A stretch of 38,325 bases of DNA from Atopobiaceae bacterium UBA1367 (GCA_002305995.1 DBRN01000019.1:1-38325); one strand, 5' to 3'; positions 7,345-15,165 are shown, numbered from the stretch's first letter. The notes: generated by a model from the sequence alone, not told the origin. Program-made: numbers and translations.

Positions 7345-8178
7345 TCAGATCTCCTTGATCTCGCGCATGCGCCACTCGCGCGGGGTGAGGCCCGTCGCGC
7401 CCTTGAAGGCGGTCTGCAGGTGGCTCTGCGACGAGAAGCCCGTGCGATAGGCTATCTGTGCGACGTCGTAGTCGGTGGTGTCGAGGAGGCGCCTCGCGCG
7501 CTCCACCCGAAGCCTGCGCACGTAGGCGGCGAAGGTCTCGCCCGTCTCGTTCTTGAAGCGCGTGCAGAGGGTCTTGCGACTCACGCCCAGCTTGCGGGCA
7601 ACCGACTCGCCGTCGAGCTGATGGGTGAGGTGGCTGCGCACGTAGTCCATGGCCTGGTGGGAGAGGGGGTGCGTGCGCGCCTGCCCCTCCTCGCGCACGG
7701 CCTTGGTGAGCTCGAGCATCATGGGCAGCACGAGGTAGTGCGCCACCTCCTCGTTGCTGGTCTCGTTGGCAAACCCCATGTAGTGCTGCGTGATGGCAAA
7801 CGAGCGCATCACCGGCAGGCCGCCCCTGCGCGCGGCCTCGACGCAGGTGCTTGCCAGGAAGGCGACGGCAGAGCGACCCTGCAGGAGCGGGTCGTCGGAG
7901 GTCTTGGGCTCCATGAGGGGCATGTCGGTGCGCATGAAGCCCAGCAGCCCCTCGGTGTCGCCCAAGGCGATGTAGGAGGCAAAGCCCTCGTACTGCTCGG
8001 TGATCTCGCGTGCCGAGATGTCGGTGTTCACGGCCATGAACTGCATGTTCTTCGAGTAGGTGACGATCTGCGACATCCCCTCGTCGATGCTGGCCGCGTT
8101 GATGTAGCTGATGGCGTCTATGATCTCCTGCTCGGTGAGAAGGGTCGGCATGGTCTGCTCGAAGTCATCGGTGTCCAT
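7345..8178 (-). CDS. AraC-family transcriptional regulator
   Basis: DNA-binding regulator, 277 aa. The first 165 residues form an uncharacterised sensor region without a recognisable cupin. The C-terminal 100 residues are a double helix-turn-helix AraC domain: ESVARKLGVSRKTLCTRFKN is the first motif, and VAQIAYRTGFSSQSHLQTAF with GLTPREWR the second. I use the ATG at 8178 because AAGGAGGGG precedes it; the frame extends upstream into the intergenic control region. The gene is divergent from the mannose-family PTS operon, separated by 310 bp, and so is the obvious candidate regulator of that operon. The inverted repeat at 8309-8338 could be its operator. Confidence 0.92.
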   Translation of the reverse strand: MDTDDFEQTMPTLLTEQEIIDAISYINAASIDEGMSQIVTYSKNMQFMAVNTDISAREITEQYEGFASYIALGDTEGLLGFMRTDMPLMEPKTSDDPLLQGRSAVAFLASTCVEAARRGGLPVMRSFAITQHYMGFANETSNEEVAHYLVLPMMLELTKAVREEGQARTHPLSHQAMDYVRSHLTHQLDGESVARKLGVSRKTLCTRFKNETGETFAAYVRRLRVERARRLLDTTDYDVAQIAYRTGFSSQSHLQTAFKGATGLTPREWRMREIKEI

Positions 8179-8308
8179 GAGCCCCTCCTTGTCTCTTGTC
8201 GCTGTTGGCCCTTGTTCCGGCTCGTGCGTACGGGTGCCGCGCTCGCATCGCATGCGAGACCCTGCGCATCCCACCCATGCGCATGTTCTCACAAATCAGA
8301 AAAAACTG

Positions 8309-8338
8309 GTTACACTGCTGGTATCTCAAAACTGTAAC
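8309..8338. promoter_or_regulatory. Inverted repeat in the AraC-PTS divergent control region
   Basis: GTTACA (8309-8314) and TGTAAC (8333-8338) are inverted half-sites with an 18-base spacer, inside the A+T-rich 310-bp region between the AraC-type gene and the PTS operon. Their centres lie 24 bases apart. I could not assign -35 and -10 boxes for either gene with confidence. Confidence 0.4.
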
Positions 8339-8488
8339 TGACTTCATACTTTCAACATAGTTTGATTCAGTGTATGGCAGAATCGGAAAGACTGCAGGTA
8401 GATAGCCTGATTTTGGCATACAAAAGACGCTTGTTGACCGTTTTTGACTCACGGGAAAGCGGTCGCAGACGAGAAGGGAGACCACCAC

Positions 8489-8920
8489 ATGCGTTATCTG
8501 CTTCTGGTCAGTCACGGCACGATGGCCCCCGGCGTGCACAGCGTCATCCGCATGCTGCTGGGAGATCGTGACAACGTGCTCAGCTGCTCCATGGAGGACG
8601 GCGTCTCCGCCGATGCCTTCGTCGCGGCCCTCCGCGAGGTGATCGTCCCCATCGCTGCCGATGACTCCGTGATCGTCCTTGGTGACATCGTGGGCGGCTC
8701 CCCCCTCACCAACACCCTCAACGCCCTCACCGAGGTGGGCCTCCTGCCCAACACCATCGCCTTTGGCGGTCTCAGCCTCCCCATGGCGATCAGTGCCCTC
8801 ATGGCCATCGAGGACGACCTCGATGACTCCGCCCTTGTCGAGAACGTCACCAACGAGGCGAGGGAGGGGGCACGTCAGGTCGAGCTCATGCTCGATGACG
8901 AGGACGAAGAGGACCTGTAG
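8489..8920 (+). CDS. PTS mannose-family EIIA component
   Basis: Cytoplasmic phosphocarrier of a Man-family (mannose/fructose/sorbose) phosphotransferase system, 143 aa. Phosphate passes from HPr to His9 in LLLVSHGTMAPG and then to EIIB. The central LGDIVGGSPLTNTLNAL and LPNTIAFGGLSLPMAISAL segments are typical of the EIIA-Man fold. The ATG at 8489 has GAAGGGAG upstream; an in-frame ATG at 8444 lacks one. EIIA is a separate protein here, not fused to EIIB as in E. coli ManX. The C-terminus ends in a run of acidic residues (LDDEDEEDL), and EIIC carries a similar tail. First gene of a five-gene operon. Confidence 0.94.
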   Translation: MRYLLLVSHGTMAPGVHSVIRMLLGDRDNVLSCSMEDGVSADAFVAALREVIVPIAADDSVIVLGDIVGGSPLTNTLNALTEVGLLPNTIAFGGLSLPMAISALMAIEDDLDDSALVENVTNEAREGARQVELMLDDEDEEDL

Positions 8921-8950
8921 GAAACGAGTTACGCAGAAACAGGAGGTCAC

Positions 8951-9448
8951 ATGATTTCGTTCGTACGCATCGATGACCGCATGATCCACGGACAGACGGT
9001 CACCCGCTGGAGCCTCGAGTATCCCTGCGACGGCATCATTGCCGTCAACGACGTCGCCGCCAGCAACCCGGTCCTGAAGGCCGCCTACAAGGGCGCCGCT
9101 CCCGACAAGAAGATCTTCGTCTGGACGATGGCGCATTTCAAGGAGAGCGCCGACAAGGTGCTCTCGAGCAAGACCCGCTACTTCCTCATCACCAAGAACC
9201 CGCTGGACATGAGGGAGATCCTCGTCAACTTTGGCTTCAAGCCGTCTGATGTCAAGCGCGTCATCGTCGGCCCCTGCAACGACCGTCCCGGCACCGTGAA
9301 GCTTGGCAACAACCAGTCGATCACGGCCGAGGAGGCCCAGGCCTTCGAGGACATGACCAAGGCTGGCTACACCGTCGAGTTCGCCCTCATAAAGGAGGCG
9401 TCGATCGGCGAGTGGCCCAAGTTCCGCGGACAGTTTGACGTCAAGTAG
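8951..9448 (+). CDS. PTS mannose-family EIIB component
   Basis: Cytoplasmic EIIB of the Man family, 165 aa, the normal length. The opening FVRIDDRMIHGQTVTRWS contains the phosphorylated His13. The rest (IIAVNDVAASNPVLKAAYKGAAP and later IIVGPCNDRPGT) follows the sorbose/mannose EIIB pattern. It receives phosphate from the EIIA encoded 30 bases upstream and passes it to the sugar bound by EIIC/EIID. The ribosome binding site AGGAGGTCAC sits next to the ATG at 8951. The sequence cannot distinguish mannose from fructose, sorbose or N-acetylgalactosamine as substrate. Confidence 0.94.
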   Translation: MISFVRIDDRMIHGQTVTRWSLEYPCDGIIAVNDVAASNPVLKAAYKGAAPDKKIFVWTMAHFKESADKVLSSKTRYFLITKNPLDMREILVNFGFKPSDVKRVIVGPCNDRPGTVKLGNNQSITAEEAQAFEDMTKAGYTVEFALIKEASIGEWPKFRGQFDVK

Positions 9449-9469
9449 CAAGAAGGAGGAGAAGTTTTT

Positions 9470-10333
9470 ATGGGCATCTCTATGATTCAGGCCATCCTGC
9501 TTGGCCTGTTCGCCTGCCTGGCATCGCTCCCAGGCATGGGCGGCACCACCATCGGCAACTACACGCTCGGACGCCCGCTGGTCGGCGGCCTGGTCGTCGG
9601 TCTCATCCTGGGTGACATCCAGACCGGCATCATCGTGGGCGCTGCCATCCAGCTCGTCTACATCGCGCTGGTCACCCCTGGCGGAACCGTTTCGGCCGAC
9701 GTGCGCGCTGTCACCTACATCGGCATCCCGCTGGCCATCCTCGCCATCCGCGCCCAGGGCCTCGACCCCAACTCCGAGGTCGCCGCCGGTCTCGCCCGCT
9801 CGCTCGGCGCCGCCGTCGGCACGCTCGGCACGGTCCTGTTCTATGGCACCGCGACCATGAACCTCGTGTGGCAGGGCATCGGCTGGAAGGCCATGGACGG
9901 TGGCAACTGGGCAGCCATCAAGAAGACCGTCCCCCTGGTCGACTTCGTCCTGCCCTGGATCAGCCACATTGCGTTCTCCTTCATCCCCACCGTCGTCATC
10001 TGCCTCGCCGGCGAGTCGATGGTCGGCATGATGAAGGAGTATCTGCCCATGGACGGCGTTGCCATGAAGACGCTGTTCACGGTGGGCTCGCTGCTTCCTG
10101 CCGTCGGTGTCGCCATCCTGTGCAAGCAGGTCGTGCAGAAGTCGCTCGACTGGGTCACCTTTGGCTTTGGCTTCACCCTGGCCGCGGTCATGGGCTGCAA
10201 CCTCATCGCGTCCGCGCTCATCGCCGTGTTCTTCGCGCTGATCAACTTCAAGGTCGAGCAGATCAAGCTCGGTCGTCCCGCCATTGCCGCCGCTGGCGCC
10301 GCACTTGACGATGAGGAAGAGGAGGACATCTAA
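9470..10333 (+). CDS. PTS mannose-family EIIC component
   Basis: Membrane permease subunit, 287 aa. The family signature is visible near the N-terminus: GMGGTTIGNYTLGRPLVGGL followed by LGDIQTGIIVGAAIQLVYIA. About seven to eight hydrophobic segments span the rest. The C-terminus is a short acidic tail (LDDEEEEDI) much like that of EIIA in this operon. ATG at 9470 with AAGGAGGAG upstream. The stop overlaps the EIID ATG by one base (TAATG), so EIIC and EIID are made together, as expected for subunits of one membrane complex. Confidence 0.94.
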   Translation: MGISMIQAILLGLFACLASLPGMGGTTIGNYTLGRPLVGGLVVGLILGDIQTGIIVGAAIQLVYIALVTPGGTVSADVRAVTYIGIPLAILAIRAQGLDPNSEVAAGLARSLGAAVGTLGTVLFYGTATMNLVWQGIGWKAMDGGNWAAIKKTVPLVDFVLPWISHIAFSFIPTVVICLAGESMVGMMKEYLPMDGVAMKTLFTVGSLLPAVGVAILCKQVVQKSLDWVTFGFGFTLAAVMGCNLIASALIAVFFALINFKVEQIKLGRPAIAAAGAALDDEEEEDI

Positions 10334-11166
10334 TGGCTGACCTCAAGAAGGTTTCCACCGCCGCGCGCCAGAGCGCGTTCCTTCGCTGGATCTACGGCAA
10401 CCTGACCTGCTTCTCGCAGGAGCACATGCAGACCTTTGGCTACCTCGCCGCCATGCTCCCCGTGGTGGACGAGCTCTACGACAACGACGACGCAAAGGTC
10501 AAGGCCCTGTCAACCTATCGCACGTTCTTCAACACCGAGCCCCAGATCGGCACCATGGTCGTAGGTCTCACCGTCGGCCTTGAGGAGGCGCGCGCCAACG
10601 GCGAGCCGCTCGACGACGACACCATCAACGGCATCCGCGCCGGCCTGATGGGCCCGCTCGCCGGTCTCGGCGACTCCATCATCGTTGGCACGTTCATCCC
10701 CATCCTCCTAGGCGTTGCCCTGGGCCTGTCCAACGGCGGCAGCATCCTCGGCCCGCTGTTCTACATCATCGCGTGGAACCTGGCCATGTACTTTGGCATG
10801 AAGTTCGCCTTCGACCAGGGCTACGAGCTGGGCGGCTCCGCCGTCGAGGCCTTGGTCGGCCCGCAGTCCGCGGCACTTCGCGACTCCATCGTCATGGTCG
10901 GCACCATGGTCATCGGCGCCGTCGCGGCCACGTGGATCAACATCACCACGGCCCTCAGCTTCCAGTTCTCCGCCGACAGCGGCCTGGTGCTGCAGGACAC
11001 CCTCGACTCGATCTATCCCAAGGCCCTCAACTTCTTCTTCGTGTGGCTGTGCTGGTACCTCATGACCAAGCGCAAGATGTCACCGACCGTCGTGATGGGC
11101 CTGCTCGTGGTGGTCGCCCTCGTGGGCGTGCTTGTGGGCTTCTTCGACCCAGGCCTGTCCTACTAG
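10333..11166 (+). CDS. PTS mannose-family EIID component
   Basis: Second membrane subunit of the Man-family transporter, 277 aa, found only in this PTS family. It starts with a soluble stretch (RWIYGNLTCFSQEHMQTFGY), continues with FFNTEPQIGTMVVGLTVGLEE and the conserved AGLMGPLAGLGDSIIVGTFIPIL, and ends in several hydrophobic segments. Coupled to EIIC by the TAATG overlap. With EIIC it forms the sugar channel that is phosphorylated by EIIB. Confidence 0.94.
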   Translation: MADLKKVSTAARQSAFLRWIYGNLTCFSQEHMQTFGYLAAMLPVVDELYDNDDAKVKALSTYRTFFNTEPQIGTMVVGLTVGLEEARANGEPLDDDTINGIRAGLMGPLAGLGDSIIVGTFIPILLGVALGLSNGGSILGPLFYIIAWNLAMYFGMKFAFDQGYELGGSAVEALVGPQSAALRDSIVMVGTMVIGAVAATWINITTALSFQFSADSGLVLQDTLDSIYPKALNFFFVWLCWYLMTKRKMSPTVVMGLLVVVALVGVLVGFFDPGLSY

Positions 11167-11193
11167 CGATTGGTGGCGAGCGGAGTGGGCAGG

Positions 11194-11565
11194 ATGGGAC
11201 TTCTCGAGGCGTTGCGCGGCAGGAAGGGGGAACCCTCCCTCTACCGCCGTGCCTGGTCACAGACGGATGATCCGCTGGTGGCCGAGGCCCGTGCCCAGAC
11301 GCTGGCGATCCAGCGACTGCAGCTGTGGCTGCGTCTCGCCTACTCCGCCCTCGCCCTCGCCGCGCTGCTTGGCTACTGGGGCTTCGCCGGAGGTGGGGGC
11401 ATGGTGGCCGGCACAGGTGGTGTCGTGCTGGGCGTGCTCTCGCTGATCTGCGTGCTCGTCCTGCGGACGGGCATCTCAAACGGACGTCGCAACGTGGGTG
11501 CCATGCTCGACGTGATGGAGGCATCACGCGAGGATCACAGGCAGGGTGCGGTGCCCACCCCGTAG
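11194..11565 (+). CDS. Small two-helix membrane protein of the PTS operon
   Basis: Not a family I recognise. From the ATG at 11194 (GGAGTGG upstream) it encodes 123 aa: a polar N-terminus of about 50 residues, two hydrophobic segments (about 48-68 and 74-92) and a hydrophilic tail. It starts 27 bases after the EIID stop on the same strand, and a terminator-like hairpin follows at 11598-11627, so it is probably the last gene of the PTS operon. It does not look like DUF956, the soluble protein often encoded with Man-family PTS genes. A GTG or TTG start a few codons upstream is possible. Confidence 0.65.
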   Translation: MGLLEALRGRKGEPSLYRRAWSQTDDPLVAEARAQTLAIQRLQLWLRLAYSALALAALLGYWGFAGGGGMVAGTGGVVLGVLSLICVLVLRTGISNGRRNVGAMLDVMEASREDHRQGAVPTP

Positions 11566-11597
11566 CCTATCGCGATCCCTACCTTCCCTTTTCCCTT

Positions 11598-11627
11598 GCC
11601 CCGCGCGGACCCTCCTCCGCGCGGGGC
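11598..11627. terminator. Hairpin between convergent PTS operon and ligase gene
   Basis: A 12-bp perfect stem, GCCCCGCGCGGA with TCCGCGCGGGGC, and a six-base loop. It lies between two convergent genes, so it may terminate both. There is no real T-run; the plus-strand tail is CCCTTGTGCGCCG, which recurs after the hairpin at 14646-14687. Confidence 0.6.
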
Positions 11628-11668
11628 GCCCTTGTGCGCCGATGTCGCCGCGCCGCAGCTCCCTGCCC

Positions 11669-13264
11669 CTACTCCTCGGCATCCTTGGCAGTGGGGGACT
11701 CGTCAGTGTCGGCCATCGCCTCGACGGCCTGCTCGGCAGGTGCTGGAGCCTCGGCCTGCGGCGTCACCCCGGCAGGTGCTGGAGCCTCGGCCTGCGGCTC
11801 CTCGGCGGGCACCTCGGCCTGCGGCGTCACCTCGGCGGCCTGCGGCTCCCCGCCATCCTTCCTGCCGCGACGACGCAGGCTCTTGAAGCGCTGCCCCATC
11901 TCGGCCTCGAGCAGCCAGCGCTGCACCTTGCCGGTGGCGGTGCGCGGGAGCTCGTGACCCAGCTCGATGACGTCGGCCAGGCGCTGGTCGTTCTGCCACG
12001 TCGCCATGACGTCCCTCAGGCGGCTCATGACGGCGTCGCGCGTCTCGTTCTTGAGGTCGTCGAGCACCAGGACCGGCATGCCACGGCGCAGGACCACGGC
12101 CATGTCGCTGATGCCAAGCTCCTCGGAGATCTGGCGCTCGTACTCGGGCAGGAAGATCTTGGTGCCACCGGGAAGCACGAGCATCTCCTTCTTGCGACCC
12201 TTGATGTGCAGGCAGCCGTTCTCGTCGAAGCTGCCGAGGTCGCCCGTGTGCAGCACGCCGTCGACGAGGACCTCGTCGGTGTCGGCGGGCAGCTTGTAGT
12301 AGCCCTGCATCATGGCGTCGGGGGTCTGGATGAGCACCTCGCCGTCGTCGGCGATGGTGATGGTGCTGCCCGGGCAGACCTCGAGGGCGTACGGGTCGTC
12401 CCCGCCGGTGCTGATGGCGACGCCAGAGCTGGTCTCGGTGAGGCCATAGCCAAAGGCCAGGCGGATGCCCCGCTCCTTGACCTCGTCCAAGCGCTCCTTG
12501 GGGCAGTCTCCCGCGCCCACCAGGATGGCCTCGAGCTCGGGGTTGACCAGGTTGCGACGCATGAGGTGCTCGAGCAGGATGGGCACGACCGAGGTGGCCG
12601 TGGGATGGAAGTAGGTCCAATCGTCGAAGACGTGACGGCCTCCCCGCCCGAGGGCGACGGTGGCCCCGCAGAGGAACGGCCACAGCAGGCCGCACACGAA
12701 GCCAAAGACGTGGGCGAGGGGCAGCACGCACAGCAGGACGTCGCCGGCCTTCAGGGGGAAGGTGCCGCTGCCGCCAAAGGCGCTGGCCATGAGGCTGGCA
12801 TCGGTGAGGGTGACCGCCTTGGAGCGGGCGGTGGTGCCGCTGGTGAAGAAGAGGATCCTGCCCGCCCCGTCCGTGGCAGGGCCGGCCAAGAACGAGGAGA
12901 GCTCCTGGGCACGGCGCTCGTTGGCGCACCACAGGGCATCGGCGTCGACGTAGGGCAGCAGCTGTGCGAGCATCCGATCGGGGACGGCGATGTCGAGCAT
13001 GGCGATCTGCAGGCCGGCCGTGTTGGCGGCGAAGATCTCGGTGACGCAGGCGTAGCTGCCGTCCGACAGGATGGCGAGGCAGGTCTTGCCCGTCTCCTTG
13101 AGCTGCTCGGCGCGCGCGCTGACGTCGCGTGCAAACTCAGCCCACGTGACGCGGCTGTAGCGATCGTGTGCGCCGTGCAGGAACGCGATGGCGTCTGGAC
13201 GCTCCTCGGCCATGTGGTCCAGGAAGTCCTTGAATCCGGCATAGCGAACAATCGTGCTGGTCAT
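11669..13264 (-). CDS. Free-standing AMP-dependent acyl ligase
   Basis: Class I adenylate-forming enzyme, 531 aa, which activates a carboxylic acid with ATP. Motifs: FFTSGTTARSKAVTL (about 139-153, a P-loop lacking the usual GxPKG ending), FGYGLTETSSG (about 271-281), HTGDLGSFDENG and IKGRKKEML (about 339-361), and the catalytic Lys446 in RTATGKVQRW. The closest type is a long-chain acyl-CoA or acyl-ACP synthetase-like protein; the acid is unknown. The C-terminal 60 residues are a Pro/Ala/Glu-rich tail with repeats of TPQAEAPAPA, probably disordered. ATG at 13264 with GAGGGG nine bases upstream. Divergent from a lipase-like hydrolase, which suggests shared lipid metabolism. Confidence 0.85.
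   Translation of the reverse strand: MTSTIVRYAGFKDFLDHMAEERPDAIAFLHGAHDRYSRVTWAEFARDVSARAEQLKETGKTCLAILSDGSYACVTEIFAANTAGLQIAMLDIAVPDRMLAQLLPYVDADALWCANERRAQELSSFLAGPATDGAGRILFFTSGTTARSKAVTLTDASLMASAFGGSGTFPLKAGDVLLCVLPLAHVFGFVCGLLWPFLCGATVALGRGGRHVFDDWTYFHPTATSVVPILLEHLMRRNLVNPELEAILVGAGDCPKERLDEVKERGIRLAFGYGLTETSSGVAISTGGDDPYALEVCPGSTITIADDGEVLIQTPDAMMQGYYKLPADTDEVLVDGVLHTGDLGSFDENGCLHIKGRKKEMLVLPGGTKIFLPEYERQISEELGISDMAVVLRRGMPVLVLDDLKNETRDAVMSRLRDVMATWQNDQRLADVIELGHELPRTATGKVQRWLLEAEMGQRFKSLRRRGRKDGGEPQAAEVTPQAEVPAEEPQAEAPAPAGVTPQAEAPAPAEQAVEAMADTDESPTAKDAEE
11730..11835. repeat. Direct repeats inside the ligase 3' end
   Basis: The segment GGCAGGTGCTGGAGCCTCGG recurs, along with several copies of CTCGGCCTGCGG. 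On the minus strand these encode the Thr-Pro-Gln-Ala-Glu and Ala-Pro-Ala-Pro units of the ligase tail. The repeat is in frame, so slippage would change tail length without breaking the protein. Confidence 0.65.
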
Positions 13265-13430
13265 AATGGGCATCCCCTCGTACGAATCGGCCATACATAC
13301 GCAAAGTGTGACACAGCCATCGGCCTGCGCACCCGCTGGCGATGCCGCTCTCGGCCATCGGTGCCAGCTTGGCCCGGGTTGGCCGATAGGCCCGAGAGCG
13401 GCGGTCGAGCCCTGCCCGTGCCCGGGATGG

Positions 13431-13535
13431 CCCGCAGCGCGCGGCCCGCCCGGCCGCGCGCTGCGGGAACGTGCTGCGCGTGGCAAGGTCGATGCCGCAA
13501 AGGCGCGCCGCCCGGCCGCGCGCTGCGGGAACGTG
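13431..13535. repeat. 16-bp-stem hairpin and 28-bp direct repeat
   Basis: This lies in the 404-bp gap between two divergent genes. CCCGCAGCGCGCGGCC (13431-13446) and its exact reverse complement (13452-13467) flank a five-base loop. The right arm and its continuation (13446-13473) recur as a 28-bp direct copy at 13508-13535. Downstream are short repeats of CCCCCGGCCTG. No gene is visible in the gap; the two divergent promoters must lie here, but I cannot place them. Confidence 0.75.
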
Positions 13536-13668
13536 CCCCCGGCCTGCCCCCGGCCTGCCTCCGGCCCCTTTGTCGACAGGTTCCCCTCACTGCCCGACAG
13601 GCAGGCGGCACGACATCTCAGCCACCGGATAATGGGGCCATCGGAACACCTGGGCGAGAGGAGATCGC

Positions 13669-14595
13669 ATGCTGCACGAAATCACGTTTCCCTCTTCTAA
13701 CGGCCGCGACCACGTGACCGGTTGGGTGTACGTCCCTGCCTGCGAGCCCGTGGGCATCGTCCAGCTCATCCATGGCTTTGGCGAGCACTCCCGCCGCTAC
13801 TTCCACCTGATCGTCGCGCTGATGGACGCCGGCTACATCGTGGCCGCCGACGACCACGTGGGCCACGGGGCCACGGCCATCGCCAACGACACCTGGGGAG
13901 ACTGGGGCGATGCCGGCCCGCACACCATGATGGAGGACGAGAAGCTCTTCAAGGACGCCGCCTGCGAGAAGTATCCCGACCTGCCGTACTTCATGTTCGG
14001 CCACTCCATGGGCTCCATGATCGCCCGCGACTTCTCGGCGACGTACGGCGACGAGCTTGACGGCGTCATCTACTGCGGGACCACGGGCATCTTCCTCAAC
14101 ACGGCCGAGGTCAGGGAAAAGGTGGACGCGATCATCGCGGACGGCGGCGCACACGATGCCGACCCGTCGCTGGTGAGCGAGCTCATGGGCTGGATGTTCA
14201 GCCGCTGCGAGGAGGGCGTCACGCTGGGCAACGAGTGGATCTGCCACGACCCCTGGGTGCAGAGGGACCACGCCGAGGACCCCTTCGACGCCTTCACGCA
14301 TCCCTGTCACAACATCAGCCTGCGCGACTTCATCGACATGATGCTCTGCATCGAAGGCACTGCCTGGGCGGAGAAGGTGCCCGTCGAGCTGCCCATCCTG
14401 CTCATAGCCGGCGACCAGGATCCGGTGGGCAACTTTGGGGAGGGCGTGTACGCATGCGCGAACTGGCTGCAGGACACCGGCCATGACGTGATCACCAAGC
14501 TCTACAGCGGCTATCGCCACGAGATCCACAACTACGACGACCTCAAGTTCGAGGTCGAGGCGGACATCATCGACTGGCTGACGCTGCAGGCGTAG
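13669..14595 (+). CDS. Alpha/beta hydrolase, monoacylglycerol-lipase-like
   Basis: Serine hydrolase of the lysophospholipase/monoacylglycerol lipase (S33-like) group, 308 aa, no signal peptide. The oxyanion-hole strand IVQLIHGFGEHSRRY starts near residue 30. The nucleophile is Ser113 in FGHSMGS, the acid is probably Asp251 in AGDQDPVG, and the base is His284 in GYRHEIHN, followed by a C-terminal helix ending IDWL. ATG at 13669 with GAGGAG upstream. Divergent from the acyl ligase; releasing a fatty acid here and activating it there would form a simple recycling pair, which is inference. Its last 24 bases, including the stop codon, are copied at 14607-14630. Confidence 0.88.
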   Translation: MLHEITFPSSNGRDHVTGWVYVPACEPVGIVQLIHGFGEHSRRYFHLIVALMDAGYIVAADDHVGHGATAIANDTWGDWGDAGPHTMMEDEKLFKDAACEKYPDLPYFMFGHSMGSMIARDFSATYGDELDGVIYCGTTGIFLNTAEVREKVDAIIADGGAHDADPSLVSELMGWMFSRCEEGVTLGNEWICHDPWVQRDHAEDPFDAFTHPCHNISLRDFIDMMLCIEGTAWAEKVPVELPILLIAGDQDPVGNFGEGVYACANWLQDTGHDVITKLYSGYRHEIHNYDDLKFEVEADIIDWLTLQA

Positions 14596-14630
14596 CGACA
14601 GGTCGGCTGGCTGACGCTGCAGGCGTAGCG
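14574..14630. repeat. Tandem copy of the hydrolase stop-codon region
   Basis: The last codons and stop of the hydrolase plus CG (14574-14597) recur exactly at 14607-14630, an offset of 33 bases. The downstream copy lies outside the gene. Similar 3'-end copies occur after proA and the YacP-like gene. Confidence 0.8.
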
Positions 14631-14645
14631 GCGGGACGTGTCCCT

Positions 14646-14687
14646 GGGGGCGGGGCCCAGCGCATGGGGCGGCTGGGCCCCGCCCCC
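14646..14687. terminator. Hairpin downstream of the hydrolase gene
   Basis: A perfect 16-bp stem, GGGGGCGGGGCCCAGC with its reverse complement, and a ten-base loop. The tail is TTGTGCGCCG with no T-run. It is placed as expected for the end of the hydrolase transcript. Confidence 0.65.
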
Positions 14688-14758
14688 TTGTGCGCCGGCG
14701 TTCCGAGGGTGGAGTGGCAGAGGGGAACGCCCAAGCCGCGCGAGGTGAGAGCGTCGCC

Positions 14759-15165
14759 GGAAAGGAAAAGCCCGACTTGTGCGGGGCGGCGCCCATCCTC
14801 GGAAAGGAAATCCGGGAGTTGTGCGAAGTTGGGTTGAGTGTCGGAAAGGAAAAGCCCGAGTTGTGCGCGTTGGTTCTTACCCTCGGAAAGGAAAATGAGG
14901 AGTTGTGCGCGTTGGGCCTTACCCTCGGAAAGGAAAATGCGGAGTTGTGCGGGGTGGTAGAGGTCAAAAGTCGAGAAAAACCTTTCCACCAACCGACCAA
15001 ACCTCGCACAGGTCGGCATTTTCCTTTCCCCGTCGATCCCAATCCCGTGACGCTGCCGCACAACTCCCGGATTTCCTTTCCGAGGTCGAGCGCCGCCCCG
15101 CACAACTCCGCATTTTCCTTTCCAGACCCGGTCGCTGCCCCACACAGGTCGGGCATCCCCTCTCC
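14759..15165. repeat. 42-bp-period inverted array, locus 1
   Basis: Five plus-strand units start at 14759, 14801, 14843, 14885 and 14927, exactly 42 bp apart. Each is 25 bp: GGAAAGGAAA, six variable bases, then AGTTGTGCG or a close variant, followed by a 17-bp linker. A 27-bp core follows at 14961-14987. Four minus-oriented units then end at 15029, 15081, 15123 and 15165 (steps of 52, 42 and 42). Units 2 and 5 have identical partners in the opposite arm. The 697-bp region between the hydrolase gene and proA holds nothing else I can identify apart from the hairpin at 14646-14687. Confidence 0.85.

Noticed and set aside
8415..8440. Sigma-54 type promoter before EIIA (TTTTGGCATAC with a downstream GC)
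   Set aside because: The GG-to-GC spacing is 12 rather than 10 bases, and sigma-54 is not expected in this lineage.
14759..15165. CRISPR array
   Set aside because: Units invert at a core, linkers are 17 bp and partly similar, and there are no cas genes.
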